Below are positions 47,301 through 57,700 of a stretch of DNA of 64,000 nucleotides, in pieces. Each line of letters begins with the position of its first letter. Position 1 is the stretch's first letter. The notes under the pieces were generated by a model that searched no databases, was not told the origin of the DNA, and saw nothing but the letters and a program-made list of their open reading frames with translations. The position numbers were made by a program, and so were the translations under genes. The stretch lies in contig OW804097.1 of NCBI GenBank assembly GCA_942159475.1, positions 6,043,685 to 6,107,684 of the forward strand, read 5' to 3'. The DNA is from Sthenelais limicola (Eukaryota > Annelida > Polychaeta > Phyllodocida > Sigalionidae).

Positions 47301-47731
47301 AGTAAACATTAGGAGATCTAATAACTATTCATGTATTTGTATATGCATGACAAAATGTTTGCGGTAAGTCTTGATGGTCAAGTACTAGTGATATATTAGT
47401 AATATACTCCTTAAGATAACCTCAGATAAATACATTGGATAATAGATAAATGCCTTCATTATCCCATCTTGAAATTTGGTACATCTGTTTATGCTACTAT
47501 ATATATATCAACGATAAACAACTCAAAATAGAAACATTCTGACGGAGGGATCTTGTGAAAAACACATTTGAAATATATCCTTTTTTGCGACTTGTGACTC
47601 ATCATCCTGTAACACATCACATAATGAGACAAACTTTACTCACGCCCACGTGTGTCTCCTTCATAGCAGTACACGGCCATGACGGCAGAGAGCAGCAGTA
47701 GTCCTCTCAACAACATGTTGATCCACAGCAT
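37147..47731 (-). CDS. Secreted protein with thyroglobulin type-1 domains (6 coding exons)
   Basis: Minus-strand coding exons are 47731-47644, 46827-46677, 44725-44634, 42332-42242, 37831-37758 and 37283-37147, giving 210 residues with all phases matching. Residues 1-22 form a signal peptide (MLWINMLLRGLLLLSAVMAV). Domain 1 has Cys 33, 59, 70, 81, 83 and 110 with FPDCDAQGDYEIKQC and GGWCSC. Domain 2 has Cys 112, 125, 137, 142, 144 and 165 with GDYPEMKC and GKCVC. Domain 3 starts at Cys 167 and stops at YCV, so its C-terminal third is missing. Small multi-domain thyroglobulin-1 proteins include thyropins such as the three-domain anemone equistatin, which inhibit cysteine and aspartic proteases. 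A protease-inhibitor role is an inference. Two introns contain minisatellites that copy the splice acceptors. Confidence 0.85.
37758..37831 (-). CDS. Tg1-gene exon 5: end of domain 2
   Basis: Acceptor TTTCAG, donor GTAAGT. Codes CVCISRTGFPIYGFSAF to ESNC, the CxCV-to-last-Cys part of the domain. Confidence 0.8.
39235..41880. mobile_element. Large fold-back element with about 780-bp inverted arms
   Basis: 39235-40020 and 41104-41880 are near-identical inverted copies. Both arms read open for about 95 codons (MFTMVPQPVQYILYMLY), which is repeat-derived and probably not a gene. The loop holds a second, smaller inverted pair (about 40025-40150 and 40495-40615) and a separate 480-bp repeat. It lies in Tg1-gene intron 4. 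Confidence 0.85.
40625..41110 (+). repeat. 480-bp dispersed repeat, copy 1
   Basis: Matches the reverse complement of 47853-48325. Shared marks include TGCGCATGCGCAGA and a GC-rich block around CCCGTACGGGC. It sits in the loop of the fold-back element. Confidence 0.75.
42242..42332 (-). CDS. Tg1-gene exon 4: first part of domain 2
   Basis: Acceptor TTACAG, donor GTAAGT. Codes QCANDQLYTDKDLGC to KCLNGK. Only this most 3' array copy is followed by a donor, so the other acceptors cannot give a complete exon. Confidence 0.8.
42333..43545. repeat. 83-bp minisatellite, about 14-15 units, made of splice acceptor plus exon 4 start
   Basis: On the minus strand each unit reads a T-rich tract, ATTACAG, then about 50 bases matching the start of exon 4 (TGT GCT AAT GAC CAA...), then GATGTACAGAG joining to the next unit. 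Units are nearly identical. Because 83 is not a multiple of three and no unit contains a donor, reading through units shifts frame. The two units nearest exon 4 keep a 4-base CCTT longer form, like the functional exon. Confidence 0.9.
44634..44725 (-). CDS. Tg1-gene exon 3: end of domain 1
   Basis: Acceptor CCCTAG, donor GTAAGT. Completes WCSCYKKYSGKRMEH to MTC. The acceptor and the first 16 exon bases are the unit amplified in the 67-bp minisatellite immediately upstream. Confidence 0.85.
44712..46010. repeat. 67-bp minisatellite, about 19 units, made of splice acceptor plus exon 3 start
   Basis: On the minus strand each unit reads TTATTGTTGTCYCTAG then GTGCAGCTGCTATAAG, the acceptor and first 16 coding bases of exon 3. 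Units vary at a few sites (CAGCTGCAC or CACCTGCAC; GGGAC or GAGAC; TACACA or TACATA). One unit near 45630 has lost a base. Array order of the variants is patchy, suggesting unequal exchange. Confidence 0.9.
46235..46545 (+). repeat. Repeat family 6, copy 1
   Basis: Inverted relative to 58795-59100. Shared GAGATACTACGTCATTTCCC and ACCTTCACAAACCA (complement). Confidence 0.7.
46677..46827 (-). CDS. Tg1-gene exon 2: first part of domain 1
   Basis: Acceptor TTTCAG, donor GTAAGT, phase 2 out. Codes MNCREKIDDRLERHRHG through GMGGW. Confidence 0.85.
47203..47622 (+). mobile_element. MITE family 2, copy in Tg1-gene intron 1
   Basis: GAGTCACAAGTCGCAAAG at one end and GCGACTTGTGACTCATC at the other. 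Confidence 0.7.
47644..47731 (-). CDS. Tg1-gene exon 1: signal peptide
   Basis: ATG at 47731; donor GTGAGT; phase 1. A likely 5' UTR acceptor (CTGCAG) lies 22 bases before the ATG, with its partner donor GTAAGT at 48623. Confidence 0.85.
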
Positions 47732-47852
47732 CCCTTTAAACAATCCTCCAGTTCCTGCAGTCTATTCAATTCAATTCAAAATATAATTGAATCCCTTTAA
47801 CAAGTTCCTGCAGTCACACGAGTTGCAAAAGGATTATTTTTTATTATTATTC

Positions 47853-48325
47853 AATAGCCCCCTTTACATATTCCGTCTCCAGTGCGTACCAGTAACTGCG
47901 GGATGAACTTCTGTCATTCTGCGCATGCGCAGACCAGTTGACACACCTAGCTATGCGGGCCGAACCGCACCCGGGCTACTGCAGGAAGTGCGGGGGTCTG
48001 TGTGCCTAGGAGCACACGGCCGCTGACCCCCTGCAGCCCGTACATCTATGCTTACTTGTTTTGGTTGATACACTCTTACAAAAGTTGCCATATACTAAAA
48101 TCTAGCAGATAAAATGTTCTCTTATTAAGCATGACCACTTTTAACATGTCATTTAATAATATTGGATAGCTTACAGTACCATACAATAACTCAAATTCTG
48201 AGAGAAAAAGGAGAAAGTTAGAAGCCTATGGTTAATACATAAGGCTTTGGTGTGCTGCCCGCCTAGCACTTAGTTTGGGCCGTTTCCACCGCTCTCTGTA
48301 TGGCGCTGCCGCTAATATGCAATAT
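47853..48325 (-). repeat. 480-bp dispersed repeat, copy 2
   Basis: Inverted relative to 40625-41110. Lies in the 5' UTR intron of the Tg1 gene. The GC-rich block has diverged from copy 1. Confidence 0.75.
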
Positions 48326-48699
48326 GCCCTATTCTTATTCCTCATGTAAGTGTTGATGTCTTCCCTGGTGTTAATGTTGTTCATTCTATTTCATCAATTG
48401 ACATGTATTAATTAATTATTCATATGTGTTGCATGAACATGCATGGTAGTATGATCTGTATGTTATCCATGAACCTGACTCAGGGAGTGTCTACGTTTTT
48501 AGGTATAACTTTCTATTATAAATTACCAGTACAGCTTTAATTGAGAATAATGTGTATCACATAATGTTTTAGCAGAATAAAATTATTTAAATACAAATGA
48601 CAATAGAAAAGCGAATCACTTACCCCTGTTGACTGCTCGTCAAATGGAGTGTCAGGAAAATGTGTTTAAAGTGAAGTGACGAAATGGCCCCAATGTTCC

Positions 48700-48705
48700 T
48701 TTATA
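48700..48705 (-). promoter_or_regulatory. TATA box for the Tg1 gene
   Basis: On the minus strand CAATATAAAGG sits about 75 bases before a GTAAGT donor (48623). That fits a short noncoding first exon starting near 48670. Confidence 0.5.
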
Positions 48706-49006
48706 TTGACAGGAAGGCACAATAGGGGATTTGTATGTGCCACTGCGCATGTCTATTACAGTGCATGCTGGGATAGATTCAGTCCAAATCTGACATACAA
48801 ATATTTAGCCACATTTTTATCGAAAGATGAAAGAATATTTTCAGCAATATCATAGCTTGTATAAATGATCTATAACAACCAAGCATGACGGGAAATGTGG
48901 AGGCTTGTGTTATGAAAACATGTATAACACATGGATATTAAAATTAGAGCATTGATAAAACATGACATGTTTTCTATAGATTTTACACTGTACCATTATA
49001 GGGTGA

Positions 49007-49874
49007 CTCCACTAGAGAGAAAAACGGCGCCAACAAATTTTGTTGTTGCCCACTAATTTGTTGCAACAAATATCCATACAGAAACAACAGGTCCCAGAGA
49101 ATGTGGCAACACATCTGACACTCCTCGATAATTTGCGTTTTCATTGCAAACATGAAATGAACTGATTGTTAGTGGGCAACAACAAAAATTGTCACCGCCA
49201 GTGGGATGTAGAAAAACAAAGACAATGTGGCAAGAAGTATTTCTTTTTATTGAGTCTACAGGTTATCTGAACAGAACCAATGGTGACAAAATGATCCTTA
49301 AAAAAATGGAACGAAGATGGAAATAAATGCAAAAGATATTATTTTCGGTATAAGAACAGATAATAATAATGCCAGAGTAATCGGTTGGATTATATTACAA
49401 ATGAAAGTCATAATACAAAGGCAAAAATTATTCCATGTAGGTGTTCTAACATTCAGGTCGATAATATCTGAGTTAGCAACGAAGAGTAACATAATATTGT
49501 ATCAAAACAAAATCCAAAATGTAAGCAGTGAAACAAAAGAAATATGGTTAAAACTAAATGCAGATTTAAATGCAACCTGTGAAAATCTGAGTCAGAACTG
49601 ACACATGAATCTCTAAAACACAATGGAAATGTTTCTGTTAAAAATTATAGAGTCCAGAAGAATTTGTGGCGAGATAATCATTTTGCCTGGTAGTTTGTGA
49701 AAATATAATACCTACCCCAAGTGACGAAGGTCTTAATCATATTCTATGTTAACAGCAAGAAACGAGCCAAGTAAATCTAGATGTATATGCTCGTGGTGTG
49801 GAGAGCTTTGTTGACAGGCTGAATAAAATCATGTTTGAAAATATGATGCCGCCATTTTTTCTCTAGTGGAGTTC
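49007..49874. mobile_element. Tc1/mariner-like non-autonomous element
   Basis: Inverted ends share ACTCCACTAGAGA followed by AAAA and GGCG, with TA at each outer edge. A 94-codon ORF inside (49317-49601) shows no transposase motif. It lies just upstream of the Tg1 promoter. Confidence 0.6.
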
Positions 49875-49879
49875 CGCTA

Positions 49880-51490
49880 TTAGTCCCATAATTCTATGTG
49901 ACTCAAGATTCAAAATGGTGGCTATGCAGAACCCCTATTGTTATGATTGACTAATTGCTCTTTATGGATATTCTAATTTGCATCATGCCCTACTCTACGA
50001 GCATAATATATCCGCCTACATACAACAAGTGATGAATTAATGCATCTGTTGTGCATACATGTGTGCCCCAATATTGGTACAAGTGGTATTTGTCAAATAT
50101 TTGTGTTTGTGACCTTAGTTGGACGGAACATCACTCACTATTGTCCTCGCAATATTCCCATATCACACATAGAACAAGAATCAGTTACTGTTTACAAATA
50201 TTTTATACTCTATATACATTTATTTTATTCTGTTTTCGCGCTTTAAAGTAAACGATGACTGGTGTCGGTGTAATTTAAGGAATTTGCGTTTCCGCTGGAA
50301 GACTGAGTTCAGTTACATGTAACTTAGGATGATCAAGTCACAGTTATTGTCAGATACTGTCAATTAAATTATTTTAATCTATTTTAGATACCGTCAATTA
50401 AATCCTTTTATTTTTTTTTAAATTGAAAATGTGGAATAATGAATATAATGAATAACTTTCTGGCAATTACCACTCATCATAATTAACCCATGAACTGACT
50501 CACAAATACACTTTTAGCTTTGGAAATAAATATTTTGTGTTAACACTTATAAAAGATATATTTATATGACTATTGCCTGATGGTGACAACTTACGACCGT
50601 TCAATGAATAGGTAACGGATATGCTACTGCTTCTACTGAAACTTTGACATCTTATTGAGCCTAAACTGATTAACTTTTGATACTTGCTTGCTCAATTAAA
50701 TTGTGATGTCTCCTTTACATTTTGTGCTTTAATAGGTTACATTCAGGGAATATAATTATTATACAGAGTTGTAACATTGAGGGATGAAATAGTTGAGTTA
50801 GAGTTGCATTTATATATATAGTTTTATTTCCATTTTTCACATTTTATAATCAATATTAGGGAGGGAACTGGAGAGATGGGGAAGGGGGAGGGGCTTCCTT
50901 AATTATTCGAATTTCATCTTCTATAAGGGAGGGTGGGAGGAAGGGAATGGGGGGAGGAAATGGGGCGGGCGGAGGGGAAGAGCTCTATTAATTATTTCAA
51001 TTTCGCATTCTATAATATATATTATGTGCAATTAATTAAGACACGGGTCCTGGCCATGTGGGTCACCTTGCGGAATGTCATTGAACTATTGAATTTGAAT
51101 TTGAAAAAAAATGATTTTCATTCATCAAATGCTATGGACGGGGGTCTTCCGGCCAATGGGAGGTTTTTAAAAAGTACTCTGCGACATTGCAAGAACGTAT
51201 TGTGTTGCTGCCTCTTGAGAGTTACGTGCCTCATAGTCTGTACACACATGTTCTCACCCATCATTTTCTATTGTGTCAACATTGTAAATTACACCAATTT
51301 CATCAGTTATATAGATGGGTTTGTGGGATTAGGGTGGTACCCCCAGTGATCCATGACTCTATGTTTATCAATGAGGATAATGGCATTGTACAAACAAATA
51401 CTACTTTGGGATATATCAGTGGTCTGCACTAATGCACGCCAGGATGGAGAATCCCCTGTCGCAGTATAGGAAAACCGTGGAATAAACAGA
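49880..51490. other. Intergenic sequence with G-rich minisatellite
   Basis: Two G-rich units at 50860-50990, each followed by a TTAATTATT...AATTTC segment. No gene recognised. Confidence 0.5.
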
Positions 51491-51497
51491 AGACTTA

Positions 51498-52010
51498 TAT
51501 TTTTTTTATTTTTTTTTATTTTTTTATTTATACGACAGTAGTGTACATTTCATGGTGTCGCCGTCAGACGGTGTTCCCACCACCTGCCTTAGGATCTATA
51601 CAGTAATAGCATTTTCATACATCTTTCTTTATCAAGTCATAGTCAATGCAGTTGTCGAGGGGGGAGGGGGTGGAGTGGATAACCCCGAGACCGGTCGAAA
51701 TATTAGCAGTTAATCAAATTCGTCTCCTCTAGATTGTACATGCAGAATAAAATTCTTTTGATGTTTTTTAAAGGTAATAGAATCTAGATTTCTAATGTTA
51801 CTTTCCAATCGATTCCATTCTGCAGCAGTCTGGTAACTTAGCTAATCTCTATCATGGTCAGTTCTGGGCCTAAATTGTGTTATGATAGGTCCTTCACGCC
51901 GCCTGGTGTTAATGTTATTATCATTTGTATCTTTCTTAATTCCGTCAGCCAGTTTCTTACCCATTTTTTGCAGTAGAATGCATTTGTATTTCCATTTTTA
52001 GATTATAAAT
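51498..52010 (-). mobile_element. LINE 3' relic with poly(A) end
   Basis: Minus-strand translation gives LADGIKKDTNDNNINTRRRE, then GPIITQFRPRTDHDRD, a stop, then SYQTAAEWNRLESNIRN. This matches LINE ORF2 C-termini, where a tyrosine or leucine-rich piece precedes xxWNxLP/ES. T-rich sequence at 51498-51530 is the poly(A) end. Confidence 0.65.
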
Positions 52011-52138
52011 GTATAGAAATGATTGCGACTTATTGTTATTACAGTTCTTATTAGAAGTATCCTAAGCACATGCATTATACTCCGCCTAAAGAAGGCTGGT
52101 GGCGGTTTTATCAGATGTTCCTCCTTAAAACACATAGC

Positions 52139-52213
52139 TCCCGTTGCATAACAATCTGCGAGCGCAATATTAACACTGAAAAAGCTACTCGCAGATTGTT
52201 ATGCAACTGGGGC
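52139..52213. repeat. Strong hairpin
   Basis: CGTTGCATAACAATCTGCGA is followed after about 25 bases by its near-perfect complement. Likely a tiny MITE. Confidence 0.7.
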
Positions 52214-52254
52214 AATGTAAATAAAATGGTTAAACAGAATGCTGACTAGTTATT

Positions 52255-52482
52255 AGGGTCAGATCATCAAAAAATGTACAATCGGCAGATTTACACATTT
52301 AGTAAATTCTGCTAAATTAGACTGTAAAAGGGTCAATATTAAGTATATCTCAGGATATTTGACATTGCCTTGATTCAAACAATCTGTTTGGTTATGTTGA
52401 ACTGAATTTTGAACCTGATTTTTGTCTTAAATTTGGGTTATTTGAGAGGGTTGGTGAAGGTGAATTGTACATTTTCTGGCGA
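52255..52482 (+). mobile_element. MITE family 1, diverged copy
   Basis: Starts GGGTCAGATCATC; internal TTACACATTTAGTAAATTCT is shared; the right end is lost after ACATTTTCTGG. Confidence 0.65.
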
Positions 52483-52829
52483 CTTCACCATGTGATGACT
52501 GAAGTCACAATGAATTGTTGAACCAACATATAGTAGGCTCCCCCTGGTGTTTCTATCATGTATCACTGTATCCCACATTGGTTGTATTGAGGCTGACAAT
52601 AAGCAACGTATGTTTAATAGGGCTTGGGAGTGCAATATCATTTACCCAGTATACACAGGGCAACTAACGAGTTGGTGGAAGGAATGTAAATGCATGAGTG
52701 AGCATACAAAAACACAGAAGTACTTATCAGATGCCCTAATGTTCACCATCATTGGAATCCACTTGATCTCATCTTTTCAAATAAGATAATATCCCAAAAT
52801 TCAATTTTGCGACTCATTTTACTGTAAGA

Positions 52830-54280
52830 CTTCACATTATAAACGTTCCCCTTACGTCACCTGGTGACATTACTTTTCTCTTATTATCTACCCACTGACA
52901 GTCCCTCTGGTGTAGAGAGTGCGAAGGATCTAAAATAATCAGTTACATTATATAAATAGCTATACATTAGACATATTATCTCTTCCCTCCATGTCTTACC
53001 TTATGGAATCTAGGCTAACCAGCTACAAGTGCAATTACCAGGTCATATATGTCACCCACACAATACGTATTGTCTGTATGATAACCAGTAGCACATTGGT
53101 CACATCATATCTAAAAATCAATTAAACAGATAATGAACAAGGACAACAGATAATTTACACTATGGCCTCTTATTGGTGACTTATTGGGTCGGACAATGTT
53201 TTTCATGTTCATCTAACAATTAACCGAACAGATCTGTTTTTGTTATACAGGTTCAAAAATGTTATATTGGGTTGTTTTGGTAATAGAACGTATTGAATGG
53301 AAAGTAGGAGTACGTACGATAAATTATTTCTAAAGGTTCAGAAAGAAAAGGAGCAGATTTGAGATAATTATCTCGGTCTTATCTGAAGAAATATTGATTT
53401 TGGATGATCCACACTGTTTAGCACGCTTAGTAATAGAAACAATACAATGACATGACAATGCCATGACACAAGCATTAATAGGAGACTATCAGAGGACCCG
53501 AAGGTAAAGTACACAAATTTATATAACATTATTGTTAATTTTTACATGTTGTAGTATTAATCTTCAATCATGGGTTGATATCAAATTTGTTTGGTGGAAA
53601 TTTCACCTTAATTGGGTTGCCTTGATAGAATTGTAGGTCTGTCCTGAGTTTATTTTACTTGCGCATGTTAATGATCAGAATAATTCTCACATTAATGATC
53701 TAGCAATCCTTCATGCTCCTGATCTGGATCTTGTCTCTTGACTCATTTAATCCTCCACATGTAGGAAGACATGTTTCCGATGCATTTCCACCATTTATAA
53801 TGTATCCGTGTTTATGGTCCCCTGTAAATATGTTGTAGAATTTTCCTTATGATATTTACTTTTCATTCATTGATCTGAACAACTCAGATAAGCATAGCAA
53901 GAGGATCGACCATATGAATTATGCTATACAATGGACTTTTTGTGATTTTCAAAAGTAGAATGTCCATCACTTATATTTTGATATTCTAAAATCAAATGTT
54001 ATTAATATACATTCTCAGTCCCTCAATATATGGAATATGATGCATTTCAACAAGTGAATGAGGCCACCTACATCTGATTATTATTTTTTTGATATCTTAC
54101 ATTACATTTGATATCTTACATTTACAGTTGTCTGTCGTTGGCTTAATTTATCTGTAAATGTGCTTAACCCCTGTCTTACAACTATGTATCGAGACTTCCA
54201 ACTTACTTGATACAGGTACTTATAGGTTGTAGTAGCCACACTCCCCACTTTACTTATGTGTGTTTGATGGACATGCATGA
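52830..54280. other. Region upstream of CCP-C
   Basis: AT-rich; the CCP-C noncoding first exon and promoter should lie here or nearer, but no clear signal was found. Confidence 0.4.
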
Positions 54281-54525
54281 GTCAGGGCGTTGGAAAATGT
54301 ACAACTGGCAGCTCTATATATTTAGTAATTTCTGCTGAGTTAGGCTTAAAATGATAAATACTAAGTATGTCTGATTATATAATTGACATTGTGTTAAATG
54401 TGGCAACCTGTTTGGTTATATTAAGTTGGGCTGTATTTAGAGCCTATTTTATGTCTTAAATTTGGATTATTTGAGTGGATTGGTGAAGGCGAATCGTACA
54501 TTTTCCGACGGACTGACCCTGGTTA
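54281..54525 (+). mobile_element. MITE family 1, diverged copy upstream of CCP-C
   Basis: Shared interior (GGCAGCTCTA, GAAGGCGAATCGTACATTTT) with mutated ends. Confidence 0.65.
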
Positions 54526-54684
54526 GACAATAAGGTAACACTATGATCACTCTAGATAAGTACCTTATCTCTCAATGGATTCTTCAGCTATGTAAACTTC
54601 AGGCAGTGATATAGGTAGATAATGTATCTTTAATCTAAAGGGGAAGGCCATCTGTTCCCAGTAAATAGCCCCATTTATTTCCAG

Positions 54685-54736
54685 ATGCTGCTGATGCTGC
54701 AGTCACTACTTGTAATAGAAGCGTTGCTTTTCATCT
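54685..54736 (+). CDS. CCP-C leader exon
   Basis: ATG follows TTTCCAG directly; donor GTAAGT. Three codons shorter than the CCP-B leader. Confidence 0.75.
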
Positions 54737-57700
54737 GTAAGTAAATGCAGTCCTTACCAATGCTAACAGTCGAAGTGAATTCCTTAATACTCATATATGA
54801 TGGTTTTTATTCAAGAAAACATTTACATGAATAGGACCTTAACATCTGCCTACAGGTCTTCCTGTTAGCCCTCGAAAATAATATAATATAACTAATAAAT
54901 AACAGCAAAGATCTAATTGTTGATACACATATCATGTAGTACTCACTTGATATTTGTGATGTATTTCAGGAAAATGAGTCACAAGTCGCAAAAATGATAT
55001 TTTTCAACGTGTTTTATTTTTACAAGATCTTTTTATTGAAATATTCTGATATTTAGAGGGTTTAGCACTTATTGTCATATAAATTCATGTAACAAATTTC
55101 AGGACATAGTATTAAATATATCCTTGTGTTTTGAAGGTCTCCGTATGGAGTACATTTAGTTACTTTACTGGAAATTACCCATCCAGAAACATTGCAAACT
55201 TCTTTTTTTTTTCAATTTTTTTTTATCAAACTTAAAATATAGAAATACTTATTAGCTTTCCTAGTGTTTACTATCATTGGAATCGGTTTGATCTCCTCTT
55301 TTTAAATATGGTGATATCTCAAAATCCATATTTTGCGACTTATGACACATTTTCCTAAAACGGATCACATTTTGATAATATGAAATCCTTTATTTATGGT
55401 TGAATTAAGGAGGGTTTATTGTCGTCCAATTATATAAAAACCTGCCAACACTGTTTTTTTGTAATCAACTTTGTCTCTTCGTTTTTATCATTTCACTTCG
55501 TTCCTGTGTCTATCGCTTGAGTGTTTAGAAGTGCAGAGTCACCAAGGCTTTGTCAGTTGAAATACCAGGGTGTGTAATTATTTACACTTCCAGATGTACC
55601 AGCAACTCAAGCATGGACTGGGAGGATGTGTGCAAACCCTTTCACCACAGTGAAGGCCCTGAACTCACACACCATGGACGTGTATGGGGCAGCCAAAGCT
55701 GACTATCTGCCAAATGAGAGGGTTATCATTGTATGTAAACCCCCTGAACATGGGGCAGGACAACTGTACTTGAAATGCACCGCATTTAGTGGATGGATCA
55801 TTGAGAGAAACGATTCCTTGTCATGTTACGGTATTTATTATACCTTTGGTGGAGTTGGTATGATACTCCCATAGGCTTAAGCACTGAGCCTCGTATTGAA
55901 AAATGCGGGCGATAAAGAGCCCATATTGCCCGCATTTTTGTCATATTGCCCGCATTTTTAAAAAAAATAATGCCGATCGTATTTACTTCTATTTAGATAA
56001 TTCTGTTGGTCGAAGATACTAAGAGAGCAACGATCCTATAGCTAGGCCTACACAAGATTGTTGGGGAGAGTGACAGCCTTGAGTTGGCGAAAAAACAGCG
56101 CATTCAAACACGAAAAGTACAGAAATTTGAATATCAAACGGAAAGATATTTATCTTAATATCTTATAATAAACACAAATGTGCCCTCGGCCCTCGGACGT
56201 AGAGATTTCATCTTGTGCACTACATGCACTCGGTGAAATCTCTACGTCCGAGGGCAATATGCACCGGAGATATCTGCCGAGGGCACTTTTGTCTGTCTAT
56301 TTATTCCTCCATGATCCAAAAAATAGAATAGTGAAACACATAGGTTAGCCAACGGTATTAGTAATAATAATAATAATAATATATTCCTTCTTCATTTGTC
56401 ACTAATAAATACTGCACATACTTTCACTTCAGTTTTAGTATTCATGATGGTTCATAAACCACAATAATGGTTATAAAGTGCATAATAGAATATATGATAT
56501 CTAGACTTTGTACTAGTAAGTCTTTTAGTATTACAAGATATATTTACTAAGGTGTATACCTTGTTCTATGATCGTGATGTGATGTATACATGTCAGTTTT
56601 TGTAGTTTATAAACATTGATCTTGTATTGCTGTTGTTTTAACGTTTTTATTTTCAAATCTGCATTGGTACATTATCTCAATACCTCAGTAACAAGTAACA
56701 TTTTATGTACAATGATTCTGGCTTAGCTACAAACATAAAAAGATAGAAATATCCAGATGTGCCTTATAAAAGTTAAGATCATATCATATTGAATGTGTTT
56801 TCCGTATAAGAATAGAGAGAAATAGTTAATACTGTTGTGTTAAACTCCAGGTGGCACCACTATTGCATAGGTATACAATGATACAGGGAAAAGATGATAA
56901 TGGACTTATCACTGCATACAGACGAGTACACATTCCAAAGTCTACAGGTTCTTCTTCTCTTTTTTAGAAACCATTTTGAATGGACACAGGAAAGCCTTAT
57001 TAGGTCCAAGAATATGCGGCAATCCCTTCACAATTGATGACCTGGGCCTTGACAGAGACATCATGACAATTAATGGAACGGATAAACATTATTATTACCC
57101 TAATGAGATGGTAACAATTGAATGCAAAGGTCCAGAGCATGGATCTGGAAGGTGGCAGATGAAATGTACAGCATTTAATGGATGGGAGACTGTGGGGACG
57201 AGTACTTTGTCATGCCATGGTAGGTATTGCAGTGTTCACACTCAATCAAATTATATGATGCTTAAGGCTATGGTCTCAAAATGGGATAGAGGAATAGAAT
57301 TTCCCCAATGGAAGGCGAAAGCAGGGTAACTATAATGAACTCTGCCACTAGAAGAGTGGGTGGACATCACAAGACATATCCAGCAATGCACATGCTCAAA
57401 TTCCAATGATGACTGCAGAGCTTAAAAACAACATCTACTGTCGCAAGAGTATTAAGATGATGTGTTTCAGAAATTACAAACACGTGATATAGTCACTTGG
57501 TGGGTTACATGTACAATTAGGTGGTGTTTCAGAAGCTGCAGAAAACGAGAATGTCCAGTGTGGCTATTGCAATGTGTGGAGCATCCTCAAAACCCAGTGA
57601 ACATTAACCCAACAATACAGCATATAGCCTAACTAATAAAACCCTCCCAGTGAGCTGAAAATAAACTCTATGATACAACCTAACTAGAAAGGGAAGGACT

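Noticed and set aside
49317..49601. 94-codon ORF inside the mariner-like element
   Set aside because: No DDE/D motif or helix-turn-helix; probably chance in AT-rich DNA.
50933..51349. 138-codon ORF starting in a G-rich tract
   Set aside because: The start lies in a low-complexity minisatellite and the rest has no recognisable domain or conserved pattern.
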